A stretch of DNA of 64,000 nt from Cecembia calidifontis (lineage in GTDB: Bacteria > Bacteroidota > Bacteroidia > Cytophagales > Cyclobacteriaceae): assembly GCF_004216715.1 (NCBI RefSeq), contig NZ_SGXG01000001.1:4324501-4388500 (forward strand), in the 5' to 3' direction. The notes below the pieces were generated by a model. The model was not told the origin of the DNA. It did not search any database and saw nothing but the letters and a program-made list of their open reading frames with translations. Position numbers and translations under genes: made by a program. This document shows, piece after piece, positions 18,791-27,818 of the stretch (positions are counted from its first letter, which is position 1; each line of letters begins with the position of its first letter).

Positions 18791-19813
18791 ATGGCGCTGA
18801 TCAGCAAGAAAAAAAAGATTTATCCCATTAGTGATACACTAAGGGAGTATCTCATCAAGTACGGGAGGGAAGTAGATTTTCCCATACACTATGCTGATTT
18901 GCTGCGTTATAGTTCATCCATCCCGCTGTATGATTACAAAGGAAACGATACCCTTTGGGAAACCGTACTCTATTCCGAATCTGACAGAGAAGAAATCCAT
19001 TACAACGTCAAAAAGATTTACTCTCTCCTCAAGGCGGAAGGAGACATGTCCGTCATGCAGCACCTCTATGTGGACAGGATCGATCTTTGCGTCTACGGCA
19101 ATACCCAGCCCTTTCGGGTAAGGATTGTCAACCGAATCAATGACAACTTCGATTATTTTTATGTAAAAAACGCAGATGCTTCCCGGGTATATGGCTTGGA
19201 ATTGGAGCATTTGCTTTCCCCAAACCGGATCAATTATCTGGTTCACCAAAATACCCTTATTGAAGAACACATTGCAGGAATACCCGGGGAGCAGTTTATG
19301 CGCCAATATGTCAATGAAAATATCCAAAACCCCATAAGATTGGCTAAAGAATTTGTCAAATTCAATGAACGCTGCTTTGTCCGGCTTCTTGGTGACATGC
19401 ACTCCTCCAACTTTGTGGTGGATATTACCCCTGATTTTGAGGAAATCCACTACCGCATCCGGGCCATTGATTTTGATCAGCAGTCTTATGAGGGAAAAAA
19501 ATCCATATACCTTCCCCAATATTTCAAACAGAACAATGCCCTGATCCAATTGGGGATCAAACATATCACACCGGAGTCCATGCGGCAATATCAGAAAGAA
19601 GAAAGGGCCTTGATTGCCAACAGGCTGAAAAGTTCTCCCAAAGAAATCGAAGACCTATTGAGAAGCATGGAAAAAGATATCATTGCTCCAAAAGAAAATA
19701 TTGATTCGTTAAAAAAAGAACTGGCCAAACACTATAAAAATGACAATTTCTTGGCTTGTGAAAATATGGGGCAGTTATTGAGGACCAGCCTTGAACAAGT
19801 GCTCAAAAAATAG
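18791..19813 (+). CDS. Uncharacterised protein with kinase-like (APH/protein-kinase) signature
   Basis: 340 residues, cytosolic. No family name could be assigned, but the order of motifs resembles the protein-kinase/aminoglycoside-phosphotransferase fold. There is a Lys (K126) on a strand in DYFYVKNADA, a Glu (E138) in the following helix YGLELEHLL, and a catalytic-loop-like LLGDMHSSNFVVD (D202, N207) close to the APH consensus HGDxHxxN. An IRAIDFDQ (D227/D229) stands where DFG occurs. A helical tail follows, ending in a charged coiled coil. It is last in the plus-strand cluster that begins with cca. Substrate unknown. The kinase assignment is inference from motif order; the gene itself is certain. 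Confidence 0.7.
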   Translation: MALISKKKKIYPISDTLREYLIKYGREVDFPIHYADLLRYSSSIPLYDYKGNDTLWETVLYSESDREEIHYNVKKIYSLLKAEGDMSVMQHLYVDRIDLCVYGNTQPFRVRIVNRINDNFDYFYVKNADASRVYGLELEHLLSPNRINYLVHQNTLIEEHIAGIPGEQFMRQYVNENIQNPIRLAKEFVKFNERCFVRLLGDMHSSNFVVDITPDFEEIHYRIRAIDFDQQSYEGKKSIYLPQYFKQNNALIQLGIKHITPESMRQYQKEERALIANRLKSSPKEIEDLLRSMEKDIIAPKENIDSLKKELAKHYKNDNFLACENMGQLLRTSLEQVLKK

Positions 19814-19866
19814 TTAAAATCCCTCAGTCCCTCAGCATCAAAGAATTTTCAGCTCATTAAAAAAAA

Positions 19867-19893
19867 TTGTCCCGCGCTACAAGCACGGGACAA
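19867..19893 (-). terminator. Hairpin with U-tract on the minus strand, likely original terminator of the LRR operon
   Basis: TTGTCCCG (19867-19874) pairs with CGGGACAA (19886-19893). Seven A residues to the left would give a U-tract on the minus-strand transcript. The only minus-strand genes reading toward it are the LRR operon, now 2 kb away because an IS1634-family element lies between. Confidence 0.5.
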
Positions 19894-19922
19894 CTTAACC
19901 CAGATTGCAGCTTTTAGGGGTT

Positions 19923-19954
19923 AAAAAAGAAAATTTCGGGAAATTTTCTTTTTT
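19923..19954 (+). terminator. Long hairpin inside the left end of the IS1634-family element
   Basis: AAAAAAGAAAATTTC (19923-19937) is a perfect 15-bp inverted match to 19940-19954 and is followed by more T residues. It lies between the IR and the transposase start and has the form of an intrinsic terminator for transcripts entering from outside. Confidence 0.65.
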
Positions 19955-20077
19955 TTAGCTCCGATTATCCGTACCCCCCTACGTGATTTTTTTTCTACGG
20001 GCTGTATAAGGCCATTTTTCGGTTTGTAGTACACAAGGGGTATTGCATCTTGGGGTTCAATACCAGTACTTTACACC

Positions 20078-21964
20078 ATGTATTTCAAGTTCTCTTTACG
20101 TAAACATCCCGATACGGGAATACTCAGCGGATACTACCGGCTGGTGGAAAGTTACCGTAATGCGGACAACAGGGTGTGTCATCGCACTATCCTGAATATA
20201 GGTTTCATGGAGGATGCTGCACCCGAGCAGCTCAACAAAATACAGAAACACCTTACCGAGAAGTATGAGCAGAAGGCTTCTCTTTTTGACCTGGAGGAAG
20301 ATCCAATCGTCAGACGCTATGTTGAAGACTTCTGGAATCGGATCGTATCTTCCAAGAAGCTGGATATCAAGTCGGAACAGCAGCTGTCACGGATGGTGGA
20401 TATGGATACCATCCAGCACAGTAATGCCAGGGAAATAGGAGCTGAGAATATTGCTTTCCGGACATGGGAGAAGCTACAGCTTACACCTTTATTACTTTCG
20501 GCGGGATTCAGCGCCGAAGATGCCAGTCTTGCAGCCACACAGGTTGTATCCCGTGCGGTATACCCCGCTTCCGAACTCAAAACTGTCCGTTGGATAAAGG
20601 AAAACTCGGCAGTCTGTGAGCTTACGGGCTATGATATGGATAAAATAACCAAGGACAAGCTGTACAAAAGTGCGCTTGAGCTGTACAAAGTCAAAGATTC
20701 ACTCGAAAAGCACCTTTCCAAACGTACCAATGAACTCTTTGATCTGCAGGATAAGATCATCCTTTATGACCTGACCAACACCTACTTTGAGGGAGAAAAG
20801 CCGAACAGTAAGCTGGCACAATACGGAAGGAGCAAGGAAAAAAGAAAAGATGCGAAACTTGTTGTGCTGGCACTGGTAGTGAATGTGGAAGGGTTTATCA
20901 AGTACTCCTCAATCCTGGAAGGAAACATAGCAGACTGCAACACACTTGCCGCAATGATTGAAAAGCTTTCCGTCCACACCTGTACAGGACCTGCGGTAGT
21001 GGTACTCGATGCGGGCATAGCCACCGAAGAAAACCTGCATCTTATCCGGAACAAAGGATACAGCTACCTCTGTGTAAGCAGGACAAAACTCAAGGATTAT
21101 AGCTATGTGCCCGACAGGCTTACAACTCTGCTGGAAACAAAATCAAAGCAGAACATCAGACTCAGAGCCGTGTCCACAGAAAAAAACACAGACTATTATT
21201 TAGAAGTCAAAAGCCCTTCCAAAGAGAAGAAAGAGGAAGGTATGAAGCTACAGTTCGAAGAAAGGTTTGAACAGGAGCTGCAAAAAATACACCATGCCCT
21301 CAACAGCAAGGGAGGAGTCAAAAAAACCGATAAAGTCCACCAGCGCATCGGGAGGGCCAAAGAAAAGTATCCATCAGTCCAGTATTATTATGAGATCACT
21401 GTTGAAAGTGACCCTAAAACAGAACAGGCAACAGCAATGTCATGGAAGAAAAACCCGGAACGGGAGCAGGCAAAAACCGATAATCTGGGCGTCTATTTTT
21501 TACGGACAAACCTGAACGTGCAGGAGGAGTACATCATCTGGAATATCTATAACACTATCAGGGAAATAGAAAATGCCTTCCGTACCCTCAAAACCGACCT
21601 GGACCTCAGACCGATTTACCATAAAAATGATGATGCCGCCATGGCACATCTACATCTGGGAATCCTTGCATATTGGATAGTCAATACAGTAAGGTACCAG
21701 CTCAAACAGAATGGAATAAAAAGCTGCTGGCGTGAAATAGTAAGAGTAGGCAACACACAAAAGGTCATCACTACTTCAGGGAAAAACACCTATGACAAAA
21801 TCATTACCACACGCAAGTGTACAGTTCCAAACAAAAACCTAAAAGAAATCTACGACATCCTTAAGGCCAAATATCAACCGTTTAAAAAAAGAAAATCCGT
21901 AGTACACAAACTTGAACTCAAAAAAACAGAAATACCCAAATTACAGCTACTTACAGGCGGATAG
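20078..21964 (+). CDS. IS1634-family transposase
   Basis: 628 residues, DDE transposase of the IS1634 branch of the IS4 superfamily. The catalytic acidic residues can be placed in DLTNTYFEGEKP (first Asp), VVLDAGIATEENL (second Asp), and the REIENAFRTLKTDLDLRPI block (Glu). The N-terminal YFKFSLRKHPDTGILSGYYR is the usual start of these proteins. The gene ends 2 bases into the right-hand inverted repeat. No frameshift or stop was seen, so the element may be active. Confidence 0.93.
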   Translation: MYFKFSLRKHPDTGILSGYYRLVESYRNADNRVCHRTILNIGFMEDAAPEQLNKIQKHLTEKYEQKASLFDLEEDPIVRRYVEDFWNRIVSSKKLDIKSEQQLSRMVDMDTIQHSNAREIGAENIAFRTWEKLQLTPLLLSAGFSAEDASLAATQVVSRAVYPASELKTVRWIKENSAVCELTGYDMDKITKDKLYKSALELYKVKDSLEKHLSKRTNELFDLQDKIILYDLTNTYFEGEKPNSKLAQYGRSKEKRKDAKLVVLALVVNVEGFIKYSSILEGNIADCNTLAAMIEKLSVHTCTGPAVVVLDAGIATEENLHLIRNKGYSYLCVSRTKLKDYSYVPDRLTTLLETKSKQNIRLRAVSTEKNTDYYLEVKSPSKEKKEEGMKLQFEERFEQELQKIHHALNSKGGVKKTDKVHQRIGRAKEKYPSVQYYYEITVESDPKTEQATAMSWKKNPEREQAKTDNLGVYFLRTNLNVQEEYIIWNIYNTIREIENAFRTLKTDLDLRPIYHKNDDAAMAHLHLGILAYWIVNTVRYQLKQNGIKSCWREIVRVGNTQKVITTSGKNTYDKIITTRKCTVPNKNLKEIYDILKAKYQPFKKRKSVVHKLELKKTEIPKLQLLTGG

Positions 21965-22080
21965 CTGCAATCTGGGTTAAACTTTAAACATTCAACTTTT
22001 AAACATTTCAACTTATTCCCCTCTCTCCCTCTCTAAATCCCTAAGTCGCTCAGTATGGTAGCCACCCAACAACCCAGCCA

Positions 22081-24540
22081 TCAATAGAATCTGACATCCG
22101 CAGCAGGATTGAGCTTGCGATAGGCATCCACTGCTCTTTTATTCAGCTTGGTATTGAAACAGATCAACCTTTCTATACCCATTAGGCCTTGTATGGGACG
22201 AAGAGACCGTACATTGGTATTGGCGATATCCAGCTCTTGAAGGTTTGACAAAGACTCAAGTCCCCTTAAGACCTTGATGTTGGTGCCTGACACATTCAAT
22301 ACCCTCAGTTCACTCAATGATGAAAGTGACCTCAAATCCTCAATTCCTGTATTGGAAAGATCCAGTACCCTCAACTTTTTAAGGAAAGATAAGGCATTGA
22401 TATCACTTACAGGTGCATTGGAAATTTTCAATTCCTCAAGGAGTTCCATGCCTCCCAACACCTGGATATCAGTCAATGGAACATCATGAACTTCCAGTCT
22501 TCTAAGATTATTGAAAATAAGAAGCGGCTGAAGATTGGAAATGGAAGACCTGCCAATTTTCAACTCAGGACTGGCAGTCCATTTGTGCAAGGTCTCACTG
22601 TCCGGTTGGAAATTCCCTCTTTCAAATTGATCAACAATTAAATTTCTCCAGGCATCCGTCAGGAGTTCCCACCACATGTTAAGGGCATCGGTCCTGTAGA
22701 TGATGTTGATCTTGGGATTTGTCACCAAAAACTCAGGCACTTCCTCTTCGTCAATCCTGGACCGGTCTATATTCAAGTAAACCAACTCAGGCAAATCTTT
22801 GAGCGAAAGAAAATTTTCAATAGGGGAATTTTCAAAATTAAGATGTGTCAATCCCGACAAATTAGAAAGAGGAGAAAGATTTCTAATCTGACTGTTTCTA
22901 CCGGAAATGGACACCAAAGTCTTCATATCGGATAAAGGAGCTAAGTCCTGAACCCCCGTATTATCAAAATTGAGATAGCTTATTTTCCTGAACTTGAGTA
23001 CCGGCCCAAGGTTAGAGATCCTACTTCCTGAAAGGTTCAGGGAATCCATGGCTACCGTCGCAGAAAGATCTTCAACAGAAGGCACTGCTTTTGACAGCGC
23101 AGGATTGATTGCAATCAAAGTCTCCTTCCAGCCTTCTGCCAGACCATTCCACCAGGTCTGAAGATTTTCCACATGGTGGATTAGCAATACCCGCCTATTT
23201 CGCCTAGTGAACTCGTCTGCATTGGCTTCAGAAATCCTGGTTCTATCCGCATATACACGCTGCAGGGTGAATTTATCATTTAATGGGGTCAAATCGGCTA
23301 CCTCTGTCTGATTGATATTTACCATCTTGAGTTGATTAAGTCCGGCAAGAGGACTAAGATCAACGATATTGGTTTCCTGCAAATTGATTTGCTCCAGATT
23401 CTTTAATTCAGCCAACATCTCCAAGTTGATCAGGTAATTGCCGCTGATATCCAAATGTGTAAGATTTTCAAGCTCAACAATATTTTCTATATTATTGAAT
23501 CCACTTCTACTCAGGTTAAGGTTTCTTAATGCTTCAAAAGAATTAAGCACCCCAAAACTTGAAATAGGAGTATTGACGACTTCCAAGGTATGGAGCTGTT
23601 TGAGGTTGCCGAGTTCACTGATATCCCTAATTTGGGTACCTGAAATGTTCAGATGAACAAGTCTATCTGAATATTTAATAAACTGAATGTCCTGCGTAGG
23701 TGTATTGGCAATATTGAGATAAGTTAGAAATGTAATATTGCTGATAGGACTAAGCTCCTGAATATTGGTATTGGAAATATCAAGATATTTAAGCTCCCTA
23801 AGAGCATCAATGGCATCGAGATCCTGAACAAAGGCATTGCCCGAAAGGTTGATGCTATCTATAGCACTTATTTTATAAAGGTCGTCCAAGGAAACAGAAT
23901 CTGTATCACTCAAACCGATTTTCTTTCTAAAATAGTTTTCCCAGGTGTAAGACAGGTTTTTCCACCAATCCTTCAACTCCTTATCCCTGCTCAGTTTGGT
24001 GGTATAAATGCTGGCAATTTTCAGTTCATTGGATCTTTTGTCCACATTGACCTCAACAAACCTTGGTTTGGTATTGCTGATTTTTTCTTTGTTAAGTCCA
24101 ATGGCTGTCAAGGTCCTGTCCATGGAAACCAAAAAGGAGAGCTCTCCATTGTCCCTCGCAAAAGGTTTGATTTCCCTCACTTTGAATTTAAAATTGGCAT
24201 CTTTGAAAAAAAACTCAATGTCCTTCATGTATGCCGTAATATCTTTGTTGGTAATGACCTTTCTGTCCAACAGCAGGTCATCTTCCACCTGGACTTTTTC
24301 GTCCCTGAAAATCTTTTTGTAGGATTCCCGGATAATGACATCTTTGTCCCGGGCAGGGGTATCCTGACTGCCGAGCGTGTTTAAAAAATACTCTAAAAAC
24401 CTGATTTGGTCCTCTACTTTGGAAGAGAGGTCCTTGATTTCCTGCTTGGAATATCCTGCTACCTCTTGGGCCAAGCCTAGATGGCTTTGGCCAAGAAAAA
24501 CAGCGAGAAGGAATAAAAAAAGAGGTTTATTTCTGATCAT
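22081..24540 (-). CDS. Secreted leucine-rich-repeat protein with three LRR modules
   Basis: 819 residues with a signal peptide (MIRNKPLFLFLLAVFLGQSH, cleavage near GLAQ). The N-terminal domain (about 30-185) resembles the products of the three genes upstream. Then come about 20 LRRs of the 21-22-residue bacterial type (LxxLxYLxIxxTxIxDLxPL) in three blocks. Each block is preceded by a helical insert with WWxxLxxxW: KDWWKNLSYTW, QTWWNGLAEGW, NMWWELLTDAW. It probably acts outside the cytoplasm in binding proteins or glycans. It overlaps the preceding gene by 14 bases and is last in a four-gene operon. Function unknown. Confidence 0.88.
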   Translation of the reverse strand: MIRNKPLFLFLLAVFLGQSHLGLAQEVAGYSKQEIKDLSSKVEDQIRFLEYFLNTLGSQDTPARDKDVIIRESYKKIFRDEKVQVEDDLLLDRKVITNKDITAYMKDIEFFFKDANFKFKVREIKPFARDNGELSFLVSMDRTLTAIGLNKEKISNTKPRFVEVNVDKRSNELKIASIYTTKLSRDKELKDWWKNLSYTWENYFRKKIGLSDTDSVSLDDLYKISAIDSINLSGNAFVQDLDAIDALRELKYLDISNTNIQELSPISNITFLTYLNIANTPTQDIQFIKYSDRLVHLNISGTQIRDISELGNLKQLHTLEVVNTPISSFGVLNSFEALRNLNLSRSGFNNIENIVELENLTHLDISGNYLINLEMLAELKNLEQINLQETNIVDLSPLAGLNQLKMVNINQTEVADLTPLNDKFTLQRVYADRTRISEANADEFTRRNRRVLLIHHVENLQTWWNGLAEGWKETLIAINPALSKAVPSVEDLSATVAMDSLNLSGSRISNLGPVLKFRKISYLNFDNTGVQDLAPLSDMKTLVSISGRNSQIRNLSPLSNLSGLTHLNFENSPIENFLSLKDLPELVYLNIDRSRIDEEEVPEFLVTNPKINIIYRTDALNMWWELLTDAWRNLIVDQFERGNFQPDSETLHKWTASPELKIGRSSISNLQPLLIFNNLRRLEVHDVPLTDIQVLGGMELLEELKISNAPVSDINALSFLKKLRVLDLSNTGIEDLRSLSSLSELRVLNVSGTNIKVLRGLESLSNLQELDIANTNVRSLRPIQGLMGIERLICFNTKLNKRAVDAYRKLNPAADVRFY

Positions 24541-25366
24541 AGATGTATCTCAATAAGGTTTCCTTATCTCCGGGATTGAGTTTTACCAAATTGCTTATCA
24601 ACCATCCTGTATTGAAACCAGGACGATTAAATTGATTGAGTTCAAAATACCAATTGTTAATCTGGAAGAAATGGAATTTTACATCCGATATGGTTTCAAA
24701 CCTGATATTGCCACGCTTCATTTCATACAAAAAAAGCGTCAGGTAATCCGGCTGGTATTCCTTGGGAGTAAAAGCTTCCGGCGTATCCGAATCCTGGAAA
24801 GCTTTTCTAAGGTTCATAAAGCCCAACTCATGGCTTAAAGGATGAAGAAAACCTTTATTTTCTCCTTCCGGTTTGTTGAAAATGTCTTTGAATGGCTGGA
24901 AAATCACCTTATCAATTACCCATTCATAACCCAAACCTTCCGGCTGGATTTTTAGAAAAAGCGTTACATTTTCTCTTTTTCCTCTGTAAGTGAAAATGGA
25001 TTGTACTTCAGCAAACCATCCTTCCCTATGGAAATTGATATACTGGGGCATTACTTCTGAAAGCACCTCAGCCATAAATTCTCTTTTGAGGTCATTGGAA
25101 ATACCTGAAGTTTCATTATCAAAAAGAATGCTGATAAACTTGCCCCGAAGTTCTCTATCCCTATATAGGGGATCACCGCTATAATAACGTTGGCTACCGT
25201 CAACACTTTCTTCAGCATTGAACCTTCTGAAAAATTGGTTAACCTGTTTGGTGGAAGCAGCGAACCTTCCATCGTCCTTAGGGGAACCGGGGCTGTACAA
25301 ACCCTGCCCCGGAGCCATCTCTAAGGATAAGATCAATAAGAGTACTGATACTATTAATTTTCTCAT
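24527..25366 (-). CDS. Secreted protein of the LRR operon, 279 residues
   Basis: Not recognised. Signal peptide at the N-terminus (MRKLIVSVLLLILSLEMAPG). The mature part has a Gln/Phe-rich helix (VNQFFRRFNAEES) and then a pattern of helix, strand and AEVQSIFTYRGKRENVTLFL. This looks like the N-terminal domain of the LRR protein and like the two upstream products. The C-terminal third is extra and contains FEISDVKFHFFQINNWYF-like strands. It overlaps its upstream neighbour by 4 bases (ATGA) and its downstream neighbour by 14 bases, so translation of the three genes is coupled. Confidence 0.75.
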   Translation of the reverse strand: MRKLIVSVLLLILSLEMAPGQGLYSPGSPKDDGRFAASTKQVNQFFRRFNAEESVDGSQRYYSGDPLYRDRELRGKFISILFDNETSGISNDLKREFMAEVLSEVMPQYINFHREGWFAEVQSIFTYRGKRENVTLFLKIQPEGLGYEWVIDKVIFQPFKDIFNKPEGENKGFLHPLSHELGFMNLRKAFQDSDTPEAFTPKEYQPDYLTLFLYEMKRGNIRFETISDVKFHFFQINNWYFELNQFNRPGFNTGWLISNLVKLNPGDKETLLRYIYDQK

Positions 25367-25941
25367 GCGGAGGTTTCAGTCACGCGGATATCACCCAACA
25401 TCACATCCCAGAACTCAATGGTTCTACCGGCAATCTGAGTTTGTTTTTTCTCCACGTAAATGGTGATGTCTTTTTTGGTTGTATCTCTGTAATTCAAACC
25501 TGATTCAAGAGAAGTTCCTTCAAATCTTTGGTAAACAGTTACCACTCCTACATAACGGCCATCAGGCTGTCTTTCCAAATCGGAAATGTAGTGGATATCA
25601 TACCAGGTGATGTTCACTCTGTCATAGTTAAGCGCCATCAGCCTTTCGAAATACCTTCTAACTTTGTAGTAAGCGATTTCTTTTCTGTTCAAGGAAGAAA
25701 CCCCCATTTCAGCACCAGGAGCGAAAAGCTCTTCAGCACGGTCCATTACTCGATTTGCCTCAGAAAACTGTGTTTCTTTGCTACCAATGATGCTGATATA
25801 TTTACTCAAATCCTTAACTTTTTCCAAAGCAAGGGAGTCGATAGCCTGCTTTCTAGCTGGGCTGATATTGTCTGATTGCGCTACTGACACTGCTGCAGTG
25901 GCCAAAAACAGCATCAGAAATAGTGAGATATATTTTTTCAT
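25363..25941 (-). CDS. Secreted protein of the LRR operon, 192 residues
   Basis: Not recognised. Signal peptide (MKKYISLFLMLFLATAAVSV, cleavage near AQS). The mature protein starts with a helix containing DLSKYISIIGSKETQFSEAN, then strands with NITWYDIHYISDLERQPDGR, then VTVYQRFEGTSLES. The layout matches the N-terminal part of the LRR protein (LEYFLNTLGSQDTPARDKD and following) and may be an NTF2-like or similar alpha+beta fold (inference). It begins 21 bases after the lipoprotein gene stop and overlaps the next gene by 4 bases. Confidence 0.75.
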   Translation of the reverse strand: MKKYISLFLMLFLATAAVSVAQSDNISPARKQAIDSLALEKVKDLSKYISIIGSKETQFSEANRVMDRAEELFAPGAEMGVSSLNRKEIAYYKVRRYFERLMALNYDRVNITWYDIHYISDLERQPDGRYVGVVTVYQRFEGTSLESGLNYRDTTKKDITIYVEKKQTQIAGRTIEFWDVMLGDIRVTETSA

Positions 25942-25962
25942 AATGATTAAGATTTCTGCAGA

Positions 25963-26433
25963 TTATTTTTTACGACGAAGTTCCAATTCGGTTACCCTAC
26001 CATTACCATCTAACCTGATGTCACTGATAAAGTTTAGATTCTTTTTAGTATCCTTCAGGTAGTGAAGGTACTTTTCAATGGTGGTAGGCTCATCATAGTC
26101 CTTGATACCATTTTCCTCGTGGATGACAATCAACACCGGAGTTTGCGGATTGGAGAACATACCCAAAGCTTCATTGATAGTCCTGTTAGCAGCATCAACG
26201 TTAGTGGACTGAGCAATGCTGTTGAAATAATTTTCCAATTTACCTACGGCAACCTCTTCAGCAGAAGGCTTAGGAGCAGCAGGAGGTGGAGTTGGAGCAG
26301 GCTGTTCTACCGGAGCTGGCGCTGGTGCAGGTGCCACTTTCTTTTTACTTTTACAAGCTCCCATGGCCAATAGACCGAAAAGAGCCAAAGTAAGCAGGGT
26401 GCTTACAGGTGATTGAATTGTTCTTCTTTTCAT
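25963..26433 (-). CDS. Lipoprotein with Pro/Ala-rich linker, first gene of the LRR operon
   Basis: 156 residues. The start at 26433 is chosen over the longer frame to 26493 because it gives a lipoprotein signal ending in LLAMGAC (Cys25-like). A basic KSKKK run and a Pro/Ala linker (about residues 31-58) follow. The C-terminal globular part begins VGKLENYFNSIAQSTNVDAA and ends with DIRLDGNGRVTELELRR. Its pattern parallels that of the other three operon products. It is probably anchored in the inner or outer membrane with the domain held away by the linker. Function unknown. Confidence 0.75.
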   Translation of the reverse strand: MKRRTIQSPVSTLLTLALFGLLAMGACKSKKKVAPAPAPAPVEQPAPTPPPAAPKPSAEEVAVGKLENYFNSIAQSTNVDAANRTINEALGMFSNPQTPVLIVIHEENGIKDYDEPTTIEKYLHYLKDTKKNLNFISDIRLDGNGRVTELELRRKK

Positions 26434-26647
26434 TTTTGGTTTAATAAATTGTTTGTTTTTTCTCTGACTTAGTCCGCATTGTACAAAAAGCATTCCATAG
26501 AAGTAATTCCCATGTTTTTTTAGGATTTTTTTATAAACCCTCTGCTCCTTGCAGCAATTGTCGGAAATAATTGCTCAAATGTATAGCAAAATAATTACAC
26601 TTTATACAAGGTAATTTGCAGGAAAATAAAATTTATTTTCCCAATAA

Positions 26648-26680
26648 AAAAGGCCTGATTTTTTTTCATTCAGGCCTTTT
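26648..26680 (-). terminator. Intrinsic terminator after the tlpA-like gene
   Basis: AAAAGGCCTGA (26648-26658) pairs perfectly with TCAGGCCTTTT (26670-26680). On the minus strand the stem is followed by T residues. It lies 18 bases past the tlpA stop and separates it from the LRR operon, whose promoter must lie at about 26434-26640. Confidence 0.8.
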
Positions 26681-26698
26681 ATTTAAATGGGTTGTTTT

Positions 26699-27817
26699 TT
26701 AATCAAACAACTCCTTCAATTTATTTTCCAAAGAAGGCCCTCGGAGATCCTTTGCAATAATTTTACCCTCCGGATCAAGCATATAGGTGGCAGGTATGGC
26801 GTTGATCTGATAGGTGGCCGCTGCCACGGAATTGAAGTATTTCAGATCTGAAACATGGGTCCAGGTCAGGTGGTCATCCTCAATGGCCTTAACCCAAGCT
26901 TCATGCGTCCTGTCCAGTGATACCCCAAATACCTCAAAACCTTTGTCCTTATATTGATTGTAAAGCCTTACCACATTTGGGTTTTCTTCCCTACAAGGCC
27001 TGCACCAAGCTGCCCAGAAATCTATCAGCACATATTTTCCCCTAAGATCAGAAAGGTTCACAATTTTTCCGGAAGGATCAGGAAGAGAAATTTCAGGTGC
27101 CACCTGCCCCACGGACAATGCCCTCATCTCATCCAATTGAACCATCAGATTCTGCACGGTCTTAAATCCGGGATATTTTTGGTTCATCTTGGTAACAAGT
27201 TCATCCATAAACTGGAAATCCTTTTTGGGATTGATCATGGGAAGGGCTGCCAAAGCAGCAAAGCTTCCGTTCATATTTCCTACAAGCTCTTTGACTTTTT
27301 CACCGAGATCGGATTCCAGATTCATTGCCCTCAGCTGTATGTCCCTGATCTTATCCTGATCTCTTGCACTCATGGCCTCAAAATATTCGTTGTTAAGTCC
27401 ATTGATGCTTTCTTCATATTCTTTCATCAGGGCTTCAATCTGAAGCATATACTGGGAGTCCTGAGATCCTTTCAATACAAGACTACCTTCATCAGAAAAA
27501 TCGTAGATCAGCTCCACATCTTCATCATACAAGGCCAATCTGACCTCTTTCTTATCCATCAGATTGAGCATGTAAAAACCAGGACCTTCCAAAGTCAACT
27601 TATATTCAAATTTACCATTGGAGGAAGGAATGATTTCAGCTATCGTTGCGGACATTTCATCATTGAGGGCAGAAAGGACAATCTTACCTTCAGGCATATG
27701 GCTGAGCTTTCCCGAGATCACAACTTCTCCATCAAACTCCTTTTTGCCAACCCCTCCGCAGGAAATAAGGAGCAGCGAAAAAGAAAATACAAACAGTACT
27801 TTAGAAAGATTTTTCAT
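26699..27817 (-). CDS. TlpA-like thiol:disulfide oxidoreductase lipoprotein with DUF4369 domain
   Basis: Envelope thioredoxin-fold protein, 372 residues. Lipobox LLISC (Cys20). The N-terminal DUF4369-type beta domain (about 28-115) contains VVISGKLSHMPEGKIVL. A helical linker follows (120-235), then an AhpC/TSA-Redoxin domain with WAAWCRPC (Cys272 and Cys275, the redox pair) and the cis-Pro region INAIPATYML. These proteins reduce or isomerise disulfides in the periplasm, with partners often unknown. It starts 1 base before the gatB stop and is followed by a strong terminator, so it ends the alaS-gatB-tlpA run. Confidence 0.92.
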   Translation of the reverse strand: MKNLSKVLFVFSFSLLLISCGGVGKKEFDGEVVISGKLSHMPEGKIVLSALNDEMSATIAEIIPSSNGKFEYKLTLEGPGFYMLNLMDKKEVRLALYDEDVELIYDFSDEGSLVLKGSQDSQYMLQIEALMKEYEESINGLNNEYFEAMSARDQDKIRDIQLRAMNLESDLGEKVKELVGNMNGSFAALAALPMINPKKDFQFMDELVTKMNQKYPGFKTVQNLMVQLDEMRALSVGQVAPEISLPDPSGKIVNLSDLRGKYVLIDFWAAWCRPCREENPNVVRLYNQYKDKGFEVFGVSLDRTHEAWVKAIEDDHLTWTHVSDLKYFNSVAAATYQINAIPATYMLDPEGKIIAKDLRGPSLENKLKELFD

Positions 27818-27818
27818 A

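Larger units (their letters stand above)
19899..21976 (+). mobile_element. IS1634-family insertion sequence
   Basis: An 18-bp perfect match, TTAACCCAGATTGCAGCT, occurs at 19895-19912 and inverted at 21963-21980. If the IR begins with CCCAGATT, the outer TTAA (19895-19898 and 21977-21980) is a 4-bp target duplication. TTAA is its own reverse complement, so it could also belong to the IR. The element is about 2.08 kb with one transposase gene. It sits between the kinase-like gene and the 3' end of the LRR operon and breaks no coding sequence. Confidence 0.85.
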
